From Brienomyrus brachyistius (Eukaryota > Chordata > Actinopteri > Osteoglossiformes > Mormyridae), in contig NC_064554.1 in NCBI RefSeq assembly GCF_023856365.1, positions 1,789,001 through 1,853,000 on the forward strand: a stretch of 64,000 nt of DNA, read 5' to 3'. Positions 46,501 through 56,600 of the stretch are shown piece after piece. The notes under the pieces were generated by a model that saw only the letters and a program-made list of their open reading frames with translations, ran no database searches and had not been told where the DNA came from. The position numbers were made by a program, and so were the translations under genes. How positions within the stretch are numbered: the first letter of the stretch is position 1; each line of letters opens with the position of its first letter.

Positions 46501-47217
46501 ATGCTATGTATGACTGTGCCACCCCTGTGTAACATTTTATGTGTAAAAGGACCCCTACTATTTCTACAATGTTGTAGGTGTGGACCGGGAAGGTATGGGG
46601 GGGGAGGGACAATGGTGAAATCTATTGACGGTTTATTAAATACGGTCAGTTGAAGCCCCTTGAGGCCCCTGGGCTTCAGCCTGGGAAAGCCTGTGCATTA
46701 AAGTTCCTCTGGAAACCATGACTCAAATGTAATGTGTATGAAATTAAAGGTCCCCAAGCTAACCAGAGAGCTATGGGTCTCCCTGTGTGTTCCAGGGTAA
46801 AGGCACTGAGACGACCTACTGGCTGACGGGCATCACTGGCGAGGTGTATAACCTGCCCACCCCCCCCACGGCGTGAGTCCCAACCAGCTGAGCCCTCGGC
46901 GCCATCATTCGCTGTCCAGTGTCATGTTCTCACGTCGGCCATTTTAGAGACTGGCAAGCGACTGTACCGCAGCGACTGTAATCATAGCCACTCCCCTCCT
47001 CCTGTCTCCTTACAGAGAGAACTTCCTGAGGCTGCAGGAAGACCTGGCAGGCATGATCAAGTCCACCCTGGAGAAGCGGGGGCGTGCGGAAGGGCTGGAC
47101 AGGAGTAACACCCTCTCCATCCGAGGGAGGAGGAGGAGGAGGGACGAAGGCCAGGCTGACTACCAACCGGAGTACCTTCACTTGCCCACACTGAATGATT
47201 TTACCACGTACCTATAG
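31590..47217 (+). CDS. GUCY2C: Receptor guanylyl cyclase C (guanylin/uroguanylin receptor)
   Basis: Intestinal membrane receptor making cGMP. Exons: 31590-31791, 32919-33031, 33500-33567, 34976-35194, 36174-36277, 36638-36728, 37354-37471, 38163-38322, 38550-38635, 39148-39265, 39627-39699, 39854-39956, 40478-40540, 40676-40747, 41067-41171, 41335-41421, 41737-41869, 42551-42688, 43145-43233, 43334-43425, 43767-43925, 44188-44380, 44460-44634, 45496-45594, 45718-45812, 46796-46872, 47016-47217. All phases match, giving 1077 residues (human 1073). [17 protein letters not shown] is the signal peptide; the ligand domain follows, with N-glycosylation sites. The membrane helix is near 428-450. The pseudokinase domain has [10 protein letters not shown] in place of a catalytic HRD loop. 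The cyclase keeps metal aspartates D824 (FSDIVGF) and D868 (IGDAY), guanine-recognising E864 and C936 (PRYCLFGD). Intron 17 is GC-AG. The end TTYL fits a class I PDZ ligand. The gene looks intact. Confidence 0.98.
31866..32720. repeat. Two divergent tandem copies of a repeat in GUCY2C intron 1
   Basis: Blocks starting ACACAATTTAACATTAG (about 31871) and ACACAATTTAACAGTAG (about 32357) run parallel for roughly 350 bases, sharing CTGATATC, CTCCTCA-GG-ACCTCAGCC, CAAGTxAAAAAATACATGG and AGAGGTT. The offset is about 485 bases. The sequence at 32284-32314 (GCCTAAGACTTTTGCACAGT) resembles a Tc1/mariner terminus, so these are probably two copies of a DNA transposon derivative rather than a local duplication. 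Confidence 0.6.
33800..33880 (+). repeat. Left arm of an inverted repeat pair around GUCY2C exon 4
   Basis: AGAGCTCACACAGGCAACCT and TGTCGTAAAATACCATAAAT reappear in inverted order at 35256-35350. Each arm is about 80-95 bases. The arms lie in introns 3 and 4 and enclose exon 4. Confidence 0.75.
34138..34395 (+). mobile_element. tRNA-derived SINE, second family
   Basis: In GUCY2C intron 3. The tRNA-like head GTGGTGTAATGATTAGG (A-box-like) is followed by GCAGGTTCGAATCCCC (perfect B box). The body carries ACTGCTCCCCGGGCGCTG, GGGTTAAATGCAGAGGA and ends near AACAATGACAATTAATCACT with an AAATTCT repeat tail. This is a common fish SINE type; I do not assign a name. Confidence 0.8.
35256..35350 (-). 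repeat. Right arm of an inverted repeat pair around GUCY2C exon 4
   Basis: ATTTATGGTATTTTATGACA and GGCTGTCTGTGTGAGCTCTT are the reverse complement of the block at 33800-33880, with scattered mismatches. It lies 60 bases beyond the exon 4 donor. Confidence 0.75.
35760..36003 (-). repeat. Antisense SINE-like repeat in GUCY2C intron 4
   Basis: On the minus strand it reads AGTGGACCGGTGGCTCTGAG ... GTTTCTGGTTCAAGTCC, with A-box-like and B-box-like parts, then CCTTTCAGCAAGGTCCTTAA. This fits a tRNA-derived SINE in antisense to GUCY2C. Confidence 0.5.
36306..36464. mobile_element. Short hAT-like MITE, CAGTGTTTCCCAA family, copy 3
   Basis: In GUCY2C intron 5, 28 bases after the exon 5 donor. It starts TAGTGCTTCCCAGTCTGGTC and ends GGATAAGGAAACTG, and shares GTTTTTGCTCCATCCCA and GGGAGGGAGCAAAA with the other copies. 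The flanks CTCTATTT and CTACATTT match at 6 of 8 bases. Confidence 0.65.
36921..37276. repeat. Minisatellite, about 37-38 bp unit, GUCY2C intron 6
   Basis: About nine head-to-tail copies of a pyrimidine-rich unit. Within it, CGCGCCTCCCCACAGACCTC is followed by TCATCCTGTCCTCATACC. Units differ mainly by one or two bases at the ACCCGCGCC/ACCGCGCC junction. Each unit contains CTCCCCACAG, a splice-acceptor-like string. The array ends 77 bases before exon 7 at 37354. Long open frames through it are artefacts of the repeat. Confidence 0.95.
38455..38524. repeat. Partial CAGTGTTTCCCAA-family MITE, copy 4
   Basis: AAAATGTGGTCTGTCTGGCA and GGGAGAGAGCAAAAACGTGG resemble the middle of the short hAT-like family. 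It lies just upstream of the GUCY2C exon 9 acceptor, and the termini are lost. Confidence 0.4.
40174..40338. mobile_element. Palindromic CAGAGGTGG MITE, copy 3
   Basis: In GUCY2C intron 12. It starts CAGATGTGGATAGTTCAGGT and ends CTGAACTATCCACCTCTG. The arms share AACCAAGGTTTTGTTTC and GAAGCAAAATCTTTGTC. Flanking 8-mers do not match. Confidence 0.75.
41870..42550 (+). other. GUCY2C: Apparent GC-AG intron (GUCY2C intron 17)
   Basis: Exon 17 must end at 41869 with one base of a codon so that exon 18 (ACCTGTGG...) restores D-L-W-T-A-P. The donor there reads AAAAG/GCAAGG, matching the known GC-AG donor consensus. The alternative GT donor at 41875 (CAAG/GTCTAA) adds five bases and breaks the frame. 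The interior holds a degenerate SINE-like stretch around 41970-42170. Confidence 0.8.
42722..43100. repeat. Minisatellite, about 30 bp variable unit, GUCY2C intron 18
   Basis: About 12 imperfect copies built from GTATAGTGCTCTGTCAAAA and GGAGAGCAAAGGA. Copies vary in length and in the AAAACGA or AAAATGAAAGCAGA connector, so this is an old or actively rearranging array. It fills most of the intron between exon 18 (ends 42688) and exon 19 (starts 43145). Confidence 0.9.
43560..43700 (-). repeat. Antisense tRNA-like SINE fragment
   Basis: On the plus strand GGGCTTGAACCAGCAACCTT followed by AGGTCATTGAACCACAGTGC is the reverse complement of B-box-like and A-box-like elements. It lies in GUCY2C intron 20, just before exon 21. 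Confidence 0.5.
44623..44968 (+). repeat. Minisatellite that includes the GUCY2C exon 23 splice donor
   Basis: About eight units of 40-41 bp with core CAGGCCACACCCACTTCAGG and junction CCACTCAGGTACAAGA. The array starts on the last bases of exon 23 (ATCCACTCAG/GTACAAGATA, donor at 44635). Later units carry donor-like copies: TTAG/GTATAA at 44715, CTCAG/GTGTAAG at 44838, CTCAG/GTACAAG at 44879 and CTCAG/GTATCAT at 44961. Other units have lost the GT. The unit arose from the exon-intron boundary itself. Confidence 0.92.
46053..46525 (-). mobile_element. tRNA-derived SINE interrupted by a second SINE
   Basis: In GUCY2C intron 25. The outer copy (46053-46227 plus 46391-46525) is antisense and runs from TCCATCCATTTTC to the head remnant GACTGTGCCACCCC. 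It is flanked by TGTGTAAAATG (46042-46052) and TGTGTAACATT (46526-46536), a diverged target duplication. Its core is split between AATTAGCCTCAG and TTTTTGGACTG. Confidence 0.82.
46228..46390 (+). mobile_element. 5'-truncated SINE inserted in the SINE at 46053
   Basis: Sense-strand copy starting AGGTGTGAATGTGTGAGTGA, through CCCTGCGATGGGCTGG, to GGAAAATGGATGGATGGATG. It is closer to the other young copies than its host is, so it inserted later. The host and insert lie in opposite orientation and can fold back on each other. Confidence 0.82.
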
Positions 47218-48692
47218 CCTTGCAGGTGAAAAAGAAAGCGCCCTCTGCTGGTGACTCCTGAGTCCAGCTCTGTGGTTCTCACAAACCATGAGTCTCCATT
47301 ATTCTGTGAGTGACACTCCACTAAAACGACAAGAACAACCAGGACCAATACTTACGAGACAACTGAACAATATACTCAATAATATTGCATCCCAATCATC
47401 TGCCTATAGACATGTCAATCTAATGCATTTAACCCATACACCCTATATTTACCTTGTAAAACCAGACTGTTGTCTACAAAAAAGTACATGATCTTTACAT
47501 ATGATATTGTTTCTTCTAATACCTGTGTGGTACTATTGGTTTTTCCTTTGCAACTTTATTTTTGATTTTGATAGTTTCTTCTTCAGTTCACTTGTTCTTT
47601 CACAGCAGTTATCATTGATATCCTAATACTACATTTCATGTAGCTCTGATAGGTAATATGTTACAAAATGTTTTATTACAGCATGCTTTGACAATATCCA
47701 TGCATTTCAAATGTGTGTTATGCTAATAAAGTTGCTTTTTGCATAGCTTTGTATGTGCTAATGTTATATATCTACGTTAAATGTGGGAAGTCATGTCCCG
47801 AATATGTCAGGTTCATAAATCATTTCTCTTCAGATCATTAGAAGGATCAACTGCCAAGGTGAATGGAATTGTTTATTACTACATCAAGGTAAATACAAAA
47901 CTGTCAAAATGAAAAAGGCTGACAACTGAAGACTTACTGCATTCTGTAAATAATATTTCTTAATTTATGCATTTTTTGTAAGGCCTGTCTGTCTCTGGGT
48001 TACAGGGACAAAGACTACCCAGAATGGTTCAAAACCAGCTCTGCTAATCTAATGAAATAGTGTGTTAAGTAGTAAAACGTAAATCATACTAGGAAATCTA
48101 AGAAATAGACTTAAAAATGCACATATATTCAGATGATAGCATTAATAAAATTGGCACTTGAAACCTTAGCCTATCATTAGACAAATCTCTCATTTTCATT
48201 ACGCACATATTTTTTTTTAAATGCATTGCAGATTTCAGCAAGCAGGTGTGGAATGTAAACCTGCGAAAAAGTGTCTATTCAGTAATCTGCAAAATATCAG
48301 TGTCTAAAAATGCCACAAATTTTAATGGCTTACAGGAGCAAAGGTGGCAAATGAGCTGTACCAAGATGCAGTCGGACCTAGCTTCATCTCTGAGATCTGT
48401 TTGTGGGATCCTGTCACTTCAGGGGCCACAGATTGGTCACAATAAAGGCGGGAAAGCCCACACGGCCATCCCAGATACACTGAGCATAACAAACGGATCA
48501 CGGAGGATTGCATGGGGCCCGGGAACCAAATCCATTTCCTTTCAGATCAGCCCAGAACCGAACATACTGTCATCAGAACAAGTTTTCATAACTCACAATG
48601 CTGTGCACACCTAACTAACATGAACCCCATGCAAAGACACGTGTGGCTAGAAGCTGGCCGTGTGCGAAGGTACGGCTCCCCTCTCAGCTCGC
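47218..48692. other. Convergent 3' region between GUCY2C and TNFRSF13C
   Basis: GUCY2C probably ends near the AATAAA at 47725-47730. On the minus strand an AATAAA (TTTATT at 47872-47877) could serve TNFRSF13C. No coding exon is seen between the two stop codons. The two candidate signals are only about 150 bases apart, so the transcripts may nearly meet. Confidence 0.5.
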
Positions 48693-49977
48693 CTACTGCA
48701 CCGTCTTGGTCGTCACCAGTGCGGCGTCCCCCAGCTCTGTGGCAGGAAGTGGGATCCCGTGCTCCTTCCTGCCATTGCACACGTGCATGCTGCTTTCTCC
48801 CCGTTCATCACACCTCGCCGCCTCCCTCCAGATGGACTCCATTGGGTCCTGCCCCCCTGGGGGGCCTCCATTCTCATACGGAAAGGCTGCTGGGGGCTCC
48901 TCTTCCTCCGCCGCCATTGCAGGCCGGTCTCTTCCTGCCTCTGCATCTGCCTCAGCTGGCCTCCCTGCCTCAACTGACACATCAAGCAAAAGAATCCTGC
49001 AGTTACTCTGCATGTCAATAACTCCACAGGGGTTTTATTTATCCTTATATTAATTACACTCGTCTGAGCTTAAAGGATTTGGTCAGTCTCTGCTTCTTTG
49101 AACAATCACTGACCAGATTTTCCAAGATGGAGACTTCTTGTGTGCAGGGCAATGGTGAGTAAACACACATGCTTGTTTGTGCCTGGGGTGTATGCATAAG
49201 TGTGTGCTCATATAACCAACGGATGTCGAGTCCCTTGAGATCACCCCTGCCCCCCCACCTCATAAAGGTGGGAACAGAAACTTTATTTTAAATGGTGGAA
49301 GGAGGGTTGTCACACTTCATTAGTACGATGTACCCCCTCCTCATTTTCCTTCACACTCCACTGGTCAGAAATGCGCAGACAAACTGAGAAAGTGGTTGAA
49401 CGAGAGATTAAACCAGGCCGAGACAGTCGCCACGGTTTCTGTGACACGGAATGCCCTGTGATGCACATTGCTATGGCATCGCCAGCCCTGCCTACCTGCG
49501 CCGCGGACGGGCCTCCTCTCCCTCCTGAAGATCAGGCACCACAGCAGCAGAGCTAAAAGGGACACGCTTATGACGACCGTCACAGACACCCAGACGGGCT
49601 TGCTGACCACAGGAGTCTTTGAGCACGAGGCTACGGTATTCAGCTTGACGGCAGTGGGGTCTGGATGAAAACATTAGCAACGATCACTAATAAAAATTAT
49701 TAATTCAATACTTTTTTTTAAATCTTGCACATCAAATATTATAACTTGCTGTACTGCAATCCCTAAACTCATGTTCACTAAATATGCCTGATAAAAATAA
49801 ATGATGTTAAGACTGTAACAAATGATTTTCAAGTATAATTTCAGCTAAAGACAGGCCAGTTGGAATAATATTGAAACAGCCAAGAAAATCCTAGTAATTT
49901 AAATGGTATTGTATCTGAATATATAACTGTCAATAGTTAGCTTGCATATTATCCCCTGCCCACCACCACCCCCCCCT

Positions 49978-50024
<47 letters not shown>

Positions 50025-50161
50025 TGATTATATCCATTAGCTTTTTAGAGGAAACCCACAGTGTCCATCACTCTGCTCCTCCCCTGGGACTCACCTGTCC
50101 CCTTCACAGGCATGCATTTATTGATCAGGCTGTCCCAGAAGCAGTCTTTGCCTGCTGCCAT
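48693..50161 (-). CDS. TNFRSF13C: BAFF receptor-like TNF receptor superfamily member 13C
   Basis: BAFF-R is a type III membrane receptor (no signal peptide) that carries BAFF survival signals into B cells through TRAF3. Exons on the minus strand: 50161-50095, 49660-49496, 48973-48693; phases match and give 170 residues (human 184). Residues 1-22 hold CFWDSLINKC, a two-cysteine hairpin with the DxL ligand-binding motif. Exon 2 gives the membrane helix (VWVSVTVVISVSLLALLLWC) followed by basic RRERR. The C-terminus IPLPATELGD...LVTTKTVQ closely resembles the human tail, including the TRAF3-binding PxPAT core. An acceptor-like tract ends at about 50213, so an upstream non-coding exon is possible. 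Only two ectodomain cysteines flank the hairpin, against four in human. The tail and exon structure make BCMA or TACI unlikely. Confidence 0.87.
49981..50022. repeat. (AC)21 microsatellite
   Basis: An uninterrupted AC dinucleotide run in TNFRSF13C intron 1, 73 bases from the exon 1 donor, next to a C-rich stretch. It reads GT on the transcribed strand. Confidence 0.97.
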
Positions 50162-52994
50162 GGATGCCAAACTCTCCGCGGCGGCGTCTGCTGGGGAAGA
50201 CCCTGCGAGCCACACGTGTTGTCGGGCTGCACTTGGCAGAAAGAAAGAGGAGAGGCGGGTGACAAAAAAAAGAGAACAACTTCAAGATATTTGACTTCCT
50301 CTGCAGTGTAGGAAAGAATGAATCACCGAGGTGGTCCCATGGGGCAGCCTGCCATGATGCTACAGCCAGATTACACTAGAAGAATCATGTACTGTACGGT
50401 ATGTATCAGAAGATGATTGACCACACCTAAAGCTTATATGCACCGTAAAAAGGATTGCAGGGTGTAACCAGTACTTTCCAGTGACACCTGGGGAGGGACA
50501 AGGGTGGAGGTAGGGGGGACAAGCCCCTCTCCTCACCAGTAATCACTGTGTGTAAGAAATGGGGAGTAATGGTCTGGGTCTCACAGGCTTATAATTTGTT
50601 TATTTTAGTACAGGTACATGTGGATTATTTTTTCACATATCACAGTCCTATAAGACACAAAGAAATACATATATACAGATAACGCTTGGGGTCAGAGTAA
50701 AGTTTAATCAAGTAAAAGTTTATTGTCATTTCAAAATATGCAGGCACACGCTGAAATGAAATGGCGTTTGTCTGACACTTTAAATATAGCTTTACACTTA
50801 AGAAGACTTAGGCACACCATTAAATGATGAATAAATAAATATGCTGTGCAAAAAAATTAAAAACGTGCAACTTTCAGTGCAGTACCATCCATTGTTCCAG
50901 CACCACTGGAGCATTATTTTGGGGTGAGAGGCCTCGCTTTAGGGCCTAGTAATGCTAGGGTCACTATCTTGGCCATGGGGATCTATCAAACTGGCGACCT
51001 CGCAAACATGGTCGCAAACTCTTACCCCACAAAGCCACACGCTGCCAATAAAATGTCTTCTTTCGATCCTCTGTCCCCATGGCACACGATGAACTGGCAA
51101 GTTACTAAATGTAATAGTATTATAGTTGCAGTACTTACTTAATCAATTAGGTGGTACCATGCCGTTGACTGGTGAACAGCCTTTTTTGCATGTCTACGCG
51201 ATGATTATACTTTCTGAGTTGTACAGTGGAAGCGTATTCGCCGTATTTCAAGTTATTTGGGTGTAAGGTGGAATTTATGTCATTTCATATTCAAAATCAC
51301 ATTTTACTTGTGACATCCTTCTACATTAAACTTTAGTCGCTAATTTACCCAGGATTCTCATTCGAAAAGTGAAATTAACGCGACAGCTAAATATATCCCA
51401 ATATTAATTTGCGCGATATAACAATTTTACAGTGAACAATTCCATTCTTACAGTACAAATTTTAAAATAGGGCATCCTACAAATATTTCGAAAATTGTTC
51501 GAGTGTTTGGCAGAGTTGGGAGCTACACCCCTGTGCCGCATCAACCCTCGTTACATTGAGTCATTAACACTTAAATTCACTTAAAATTTACATGTAAGTA
51601 TAACCAGGTGATACGAGGGTATGTAAAAGAAACTGGGGAATTAATTGTATCAGTGATTATTTTGCCAAAGCGTAAGCACCTCGTGTGATTTCTTTGTTTA
51701 TTTTTGGTGCAAAAACGGTCAAAGCAAATACGGTTTGCTGTCAGTGGGTGTAATTTACTCTACTAATACGAGGATAACAAGATTTCCATAGTTTTAAGAA
51801 GAATATTTATTGTAAAAGAAAACGATTTAAATATTTTTCCCGATTATTTGAAGAATTTAGGACTCCCCACCCTTTGCAAGAACGCTGCAAGACCTTTTGA
51901 GGGAATACATTCTTCTTAAACTCACCTTTATCATTTAAACCTCCTACATTTGAAAAATACGATGATTTCCTCAATGAAAGTACACACAATACTGTAGCTT
52001 TTCATCCGTATAGCACTAGTAAAGACTGCCTTTAGACAGACTTATTACATATTTAAAAAATCATCTAAAGTATCAGTTCTGCTCACCCAGCACAGGAGAG
52101 TGACTCATTTCCTTCCTGCAGTACAAACCCTGAATAACCATACAGCCAGCTGTGTGGTGCACACTACTTGCGCAATTTCCTTCAGGAATCACTTAAAAGC
52201 AGGGCAAAATTCAACTCCCAAGAATAAAAGCCTCTTCTGGTACAAACGACATGTACAAGAATATGTAAACACCCTAGATTCGGCAGTGTATGAATCAGAA
52301 GAGCAGCAGTAACGCAATAAAAATAAAAACTCACCATAGTAATTCATTATTTTTTATTATAAAGGAAGCCCTGAATTATTTACATTTATACCACTATTTA
52401 GTAAATACTGTTTTCTTATTAGTCCAGAGATGTCACGTGGGTTTATCACATCACAGATTATCACAGGTAGCTCCAGCAGCTAAATTCTGTATTAGTACGT
52501 GTTAATGTTTTAAACATGTTAAAATAAAAACCCGTGTGACCTTTTACTCGAAAAAAGCAGTTAGCATAATTTTCAAAATGCAAGCGCCTATCTGTTGACG
52601 GTTTTCTATGGCACCTTAACGGACTTGCCGCTTCCAGTCAGTAGCCTGACCAGTAGGGAATATATTTTAAGAGCACATGGGAACATTATTAAATACTAAT
52701 TGAAATAAAATAATCGTGACTAGTCTGTCCATTTTTTGTTCGTTAGCCGTAGTATAAGCGGGATAAACCACTTGCATGTGTGCGGTTATAACCGTATAAC
52801 CGTACACCCCATCGTGGATTATCCCATACACGTTGTATTCATTGGTTCTATTGGTTCCAGAAATGGCTTACAACTAATGTACGTTTAAAAAAAGGGGGGG
52901 GAGGGGAGGGTTGAATGTTTAATTTAACACTTAAAAGAGATCCGTATTCTGAGAATACAAAACGCATGAATGAATAAATAAAATCGAATAAGAC

Positions 52995-53150
52995 CAGAGG
53001 TGGAGATTTCAGGTCCTCAGAGTACAAATCAAGACCAGGATTTTGTTTCAACCAACCAGCTGAGTACTCTGTGACTGTGACTCTTTATGCTCAACTGGTT
53101 GGTTTAAATAAAATCCTGGTCTGGATTTTTACTCTGGACCAGAAATCTTA
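52995..53150. mobile_element. Palindromic CAGAGGTGG MITE, copy 4
   Basis: It starts CAGAGGTGGAGATTTCAGGT and folds back: AAGACCAGGATTTTGTTTCA pairs with TAAATAAAATCCTGGTCTGG. The right terminus is partly decayed (GGACCAGAAATCTTA). Confidence 0.75.
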
Positions 53151-53287
53151 AGTGTTAGAAAGTCTTAAGATGCTCAATACGTTGGTGTGTTTGAAAAACA
53201 CACAAGTGCAGTACATGTCATATCAGCATTTGCAGAATGATTGGAGTGCCTTCATAATATATAATGTGATTGCCTGACATACTATAT

Positions 53288-53479
53288 CAGGGGTGTCGAA
53301 CTCCAGTCCTGGAGGGCCGGAGCCCTGCACAGTTTTTGCTTTATCCTCATTTAACACACCTGATTCAACTCCTGCTAATTACCACACAGCTCTTGAGCTG
53401 AATCATTTGTGGTGGAACAGGGAAAAAACTAAGCACCACAGGGCTCCGGCCCCCCCAGGACTGGAGTTTGACACACCTG
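53288..53479. mobile_element. hAT-type MITE with perfect 8 bp TSD
   Basis: The ends CAGGGGTGTCGAACTCCAGT and GACTGGAGTTTGACACACCTG are inverted repeats. TACTATAT flanks both sides (53280-53287 and 53480-53487). It is 192 bases long with no coding capacity, a typical non-autonomous fish hAT element downstream of PLBD1. Confidence 0.93.
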
Positions 53480-53632
53480 TACTATATACACCTCCTCCCC
53501 ATTTTCAATTAACCACCGCATTTCATCAGATTTTCATATCATTCTATCAGCTTTCTATCATTCAATGACAGAACATAGCACCATCTTTGCCAACCTCCCA
53601 CTTCCCTTTACCACGATCCCTCAGAACTCTGC

Positions 53633-56600
53633 TCAGGGCTGGGAAAATTTGGGCCACATAGGAACGAAGGAAAAGTTATAGGTGGGGGGTAGCCCGTCGT
53701 GCAAGGTGGTGTTGAATTTGTCCCAGGTGAAGGGTGGCAGCCCCCCCTCAGTCGTGGGCCCATTCACTACCTCCGCCTTGAACATCTGTGCCATGTGGAA
53801 ATCCGTCACCTTTGTCAAAAGTGGGTTTATGAGAATACAACATCGTTCACATTGTTCAGCACCAACAATCCCCTCCCCTTATATGGAATTACACTCCAAA
53901 TTTGAGATTCCAACAGCTACGACAATCTACAAAATCATTCCACCCACTCAGAGCAGAAATAGCTACCAAACTGCTTACCTTAGTATCATAGCAACCCATT
54001 GTAGTGGGATGCTTCGACTGGAGGTCATTGCGACAGCAAATGGCCTTACATGGGTCTCCCTTGGAATAGGAGTCATTTTTGTAATCTGAAATAGAAGAGT
54101 AGAGATTCAACGTTGAGACAACTTAACGTGGGGCAAAGGGGAGATGCAGGCAGAGACGACACATACTGTTATATCTCATGATGTGTTTCAGTGATGCAAG
54201 GTCCATGACACTCCCCTGGTCCCGGCGGAAGATTTTGGCACGTGGACAAAGGTCATAGGAGAATTCCTCGCCATATTCCTTCCACATCTCCCAGTAGCCA
54301 CTCAGATTGTAGATGTCCGGGTGGAACGGAATGTTGTAGGACGGCCAGTAGCCTAGATGGAGAGATGGATGGAAATCAGGATAAACATGAGAGCTCAGGT
54401 ACCTCACCTCATGCACCTTAAAGCTAGATGCATTGGTGCATTGATGTCTCACCTCTGCGGAGGGCCTGAGTCTGGTCAGAGTAGGACACATGTCCAGGGA
54501 TCTGCTCAACAATGGTCAGAGCACCACTGTCAATGCTTTTGCCCAGAGACACTTTATTCAAGTCCACCACCATGTACTGGTTATTGTAGGTACCTGGGTG
54601 GGACCCCCACCCCCAAAACAAAAGCAAAACAAGATCAAAATTCAAATTAAAAACATTTACGTGATAAAAATAGAGTATGCAGATATAAATATACTGTTTC
54701 CTTTTTTTATAACGTTTGCACATTCATCACTGCACTACATCGCACTACACTGCAGAATTGCAATCCACTGCACTCATGAACAAACAGTTTTATACACTAT
54801 TTATATGTATATGTATTTTATTATATTGTGTATGTCATACATTCATTTGCTGTATTTGTATGCATTATGTATGGCACCATAGGGGCCCAATGAGAAATGG
54901 TATTTCTACGCACTGTGTACTTGTACATGGATGTGGTGACAATAAAGTAAACTTTTGAGTCTTGACCGACTCCAGCCTTAAAACGAAACTCCCATCAGTT
55001 TGACCGGGGAGCCTTACCAGAGTTGTACTTGGCAAACACACGTGCCCATTCTTCCCCGTCATGTGCCAGGTAATGCGCAAGTCGGACTCTCTGCCATGCC
55101 AGCAGGCTCTCAGGTGTGATCAGCGAGAAAAGGGAGCTGTTGAACACCAGGTTGGTGGTTTGGGTCATCAGCAGTCCGCTACCCAGTAGGTAGAAGTCAT
55201 CCAGGGACACCAGGAAACCTGCAGCGGAATGTCGAGGGAGGGGACAGCAGCAAGTCACTTCTCTTATTGTTCCCACACTGTTCTGATTAAGTGGAGAAAT
55301 GCAGAAGGGTTCCTGACGGATGGTTTCAGATCAAGTTCAGACTAGATTTGCAAGGTGAAAACAGCATATGCTTCCTCTTTTCACTGTCGTGTTGAACTAG
55401 AGAAATTCAGTGCTGCAGTTTAAGACCAATGGTCAATGGTTATTTGAACATGAATTGAAGGTATAATGATATTTATTAAGTTCGACTATAATACAATATA
55501 CAGCCCAAAGCATGGGGATACCAGCTTGCCCAACATCTTGCTAAAAAGGGTATTAATAAGAAGTTGATCAACCCATTGTAGCTATAACAGCCTCTTCTCT
55601 TTTGAGAGCCTAGGAATTATATGTTGGAACATTGCTGGTGGGGTTTGCTGCCATTCAGGTTGGGTGTTAATGTTGAGTGCTCAGGTCTGAGCTTGTGTGG
55701 CCAAGCCTTTCGTAACTGAATTTGTGTCCTACGATGGTGCTCGTGATGTCCCGCCTCCCTTCCTGGTGATAATATTTGTTGCAGGAAATTATGTGATTGT
55801 GTACCTAATTATATATCTGTGTCAGCAATTTGTTAAATAATACGGGTGCGCACATACTTTTGGCCATATAGTGTTTGCATGCAGGGCATGGCAGTGACTC
55901 AGCTTCATGCCTTAAGGGCAGGTTCTTTCCCACCCCTGGCTCAGAGTGGACCTGTTCCTCTGTGTTTTTAAGCGGGTTTGCTGAAGGGATTCTGTTTCAC
56001 CCCTGCAGTCCAAAAACAGTTAGTTAGGAAAATGTGCCTGAGCACGAGTGTTTGTGCCCTGAAATTGACTGGGATCCCATCCAGGATGTTTCTCTTCTCT
56101 GCCATGTTTCCTGTCCTTCCAGGGGTAAGCTCGCCATGACCCTACACCGAAACAGCCGCAAGGAATATGGATTCTCGTATATGTTCACAATAAATGATGT
56201 TCAGACTGGCTGAAACATGACTGAGATATTCCCAAGTCCAATAAATCCCATTTTAAGATTACCGTACAATTTTGAGGTTATTGATTTCATCAATAAAATT
56301 CAAAGCATGTCCCCAGTTCTCCAGGCAGCCAATCACGTCGCACTGACCAGGGTAGCTGCTGAAGGAGACTTTGCCTGTGGCGGCGTGAGGCTCCGTCATC
56401 TTGAAGTCCCAGTGCTTGTAGATACGCATCGTAGCGCTATAGACGTACCAGCTGGAGTGAGAAAGCAGGAGGTTCTCATATCCTGGCAGCATCTGAGGGC
56501 GGAAAAACAAGGAAGCCATTCGCAAAAAACCATTCACAGAAGCTGCTTTGGCAAGTACATACGCCCCTTTAAATACATATTCCTTTAAGCAAAGAGGATG

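Larger units (their letters stand above)
50162..53632. other. TNFRSF13C upstream and PLBD1 downstream intergenic region
   Basis: No coding exon was recognised. It contains a retroelement 3'-end-like piece at 50690-50780 (reverse of TTTGAAATGACAATAAACTT), AT-rich sequence, and the two MITEs listed at 52995 and 53288. The TNFRSF13C promoter should lie at the left end; the PLBD1 polyadenylation site should lie at the right end (candidate ATTAAA on the minus strand at 52918-52923). Confidence 0.5.

Noticed and set aside
48512..49053. Plus-strand ORFs of 105-169 residues
   Set aside because: They are shadows antisense to TNFRSF13C exon 3, which is GC-rich and has the conserved tail in the minus-strand frame.
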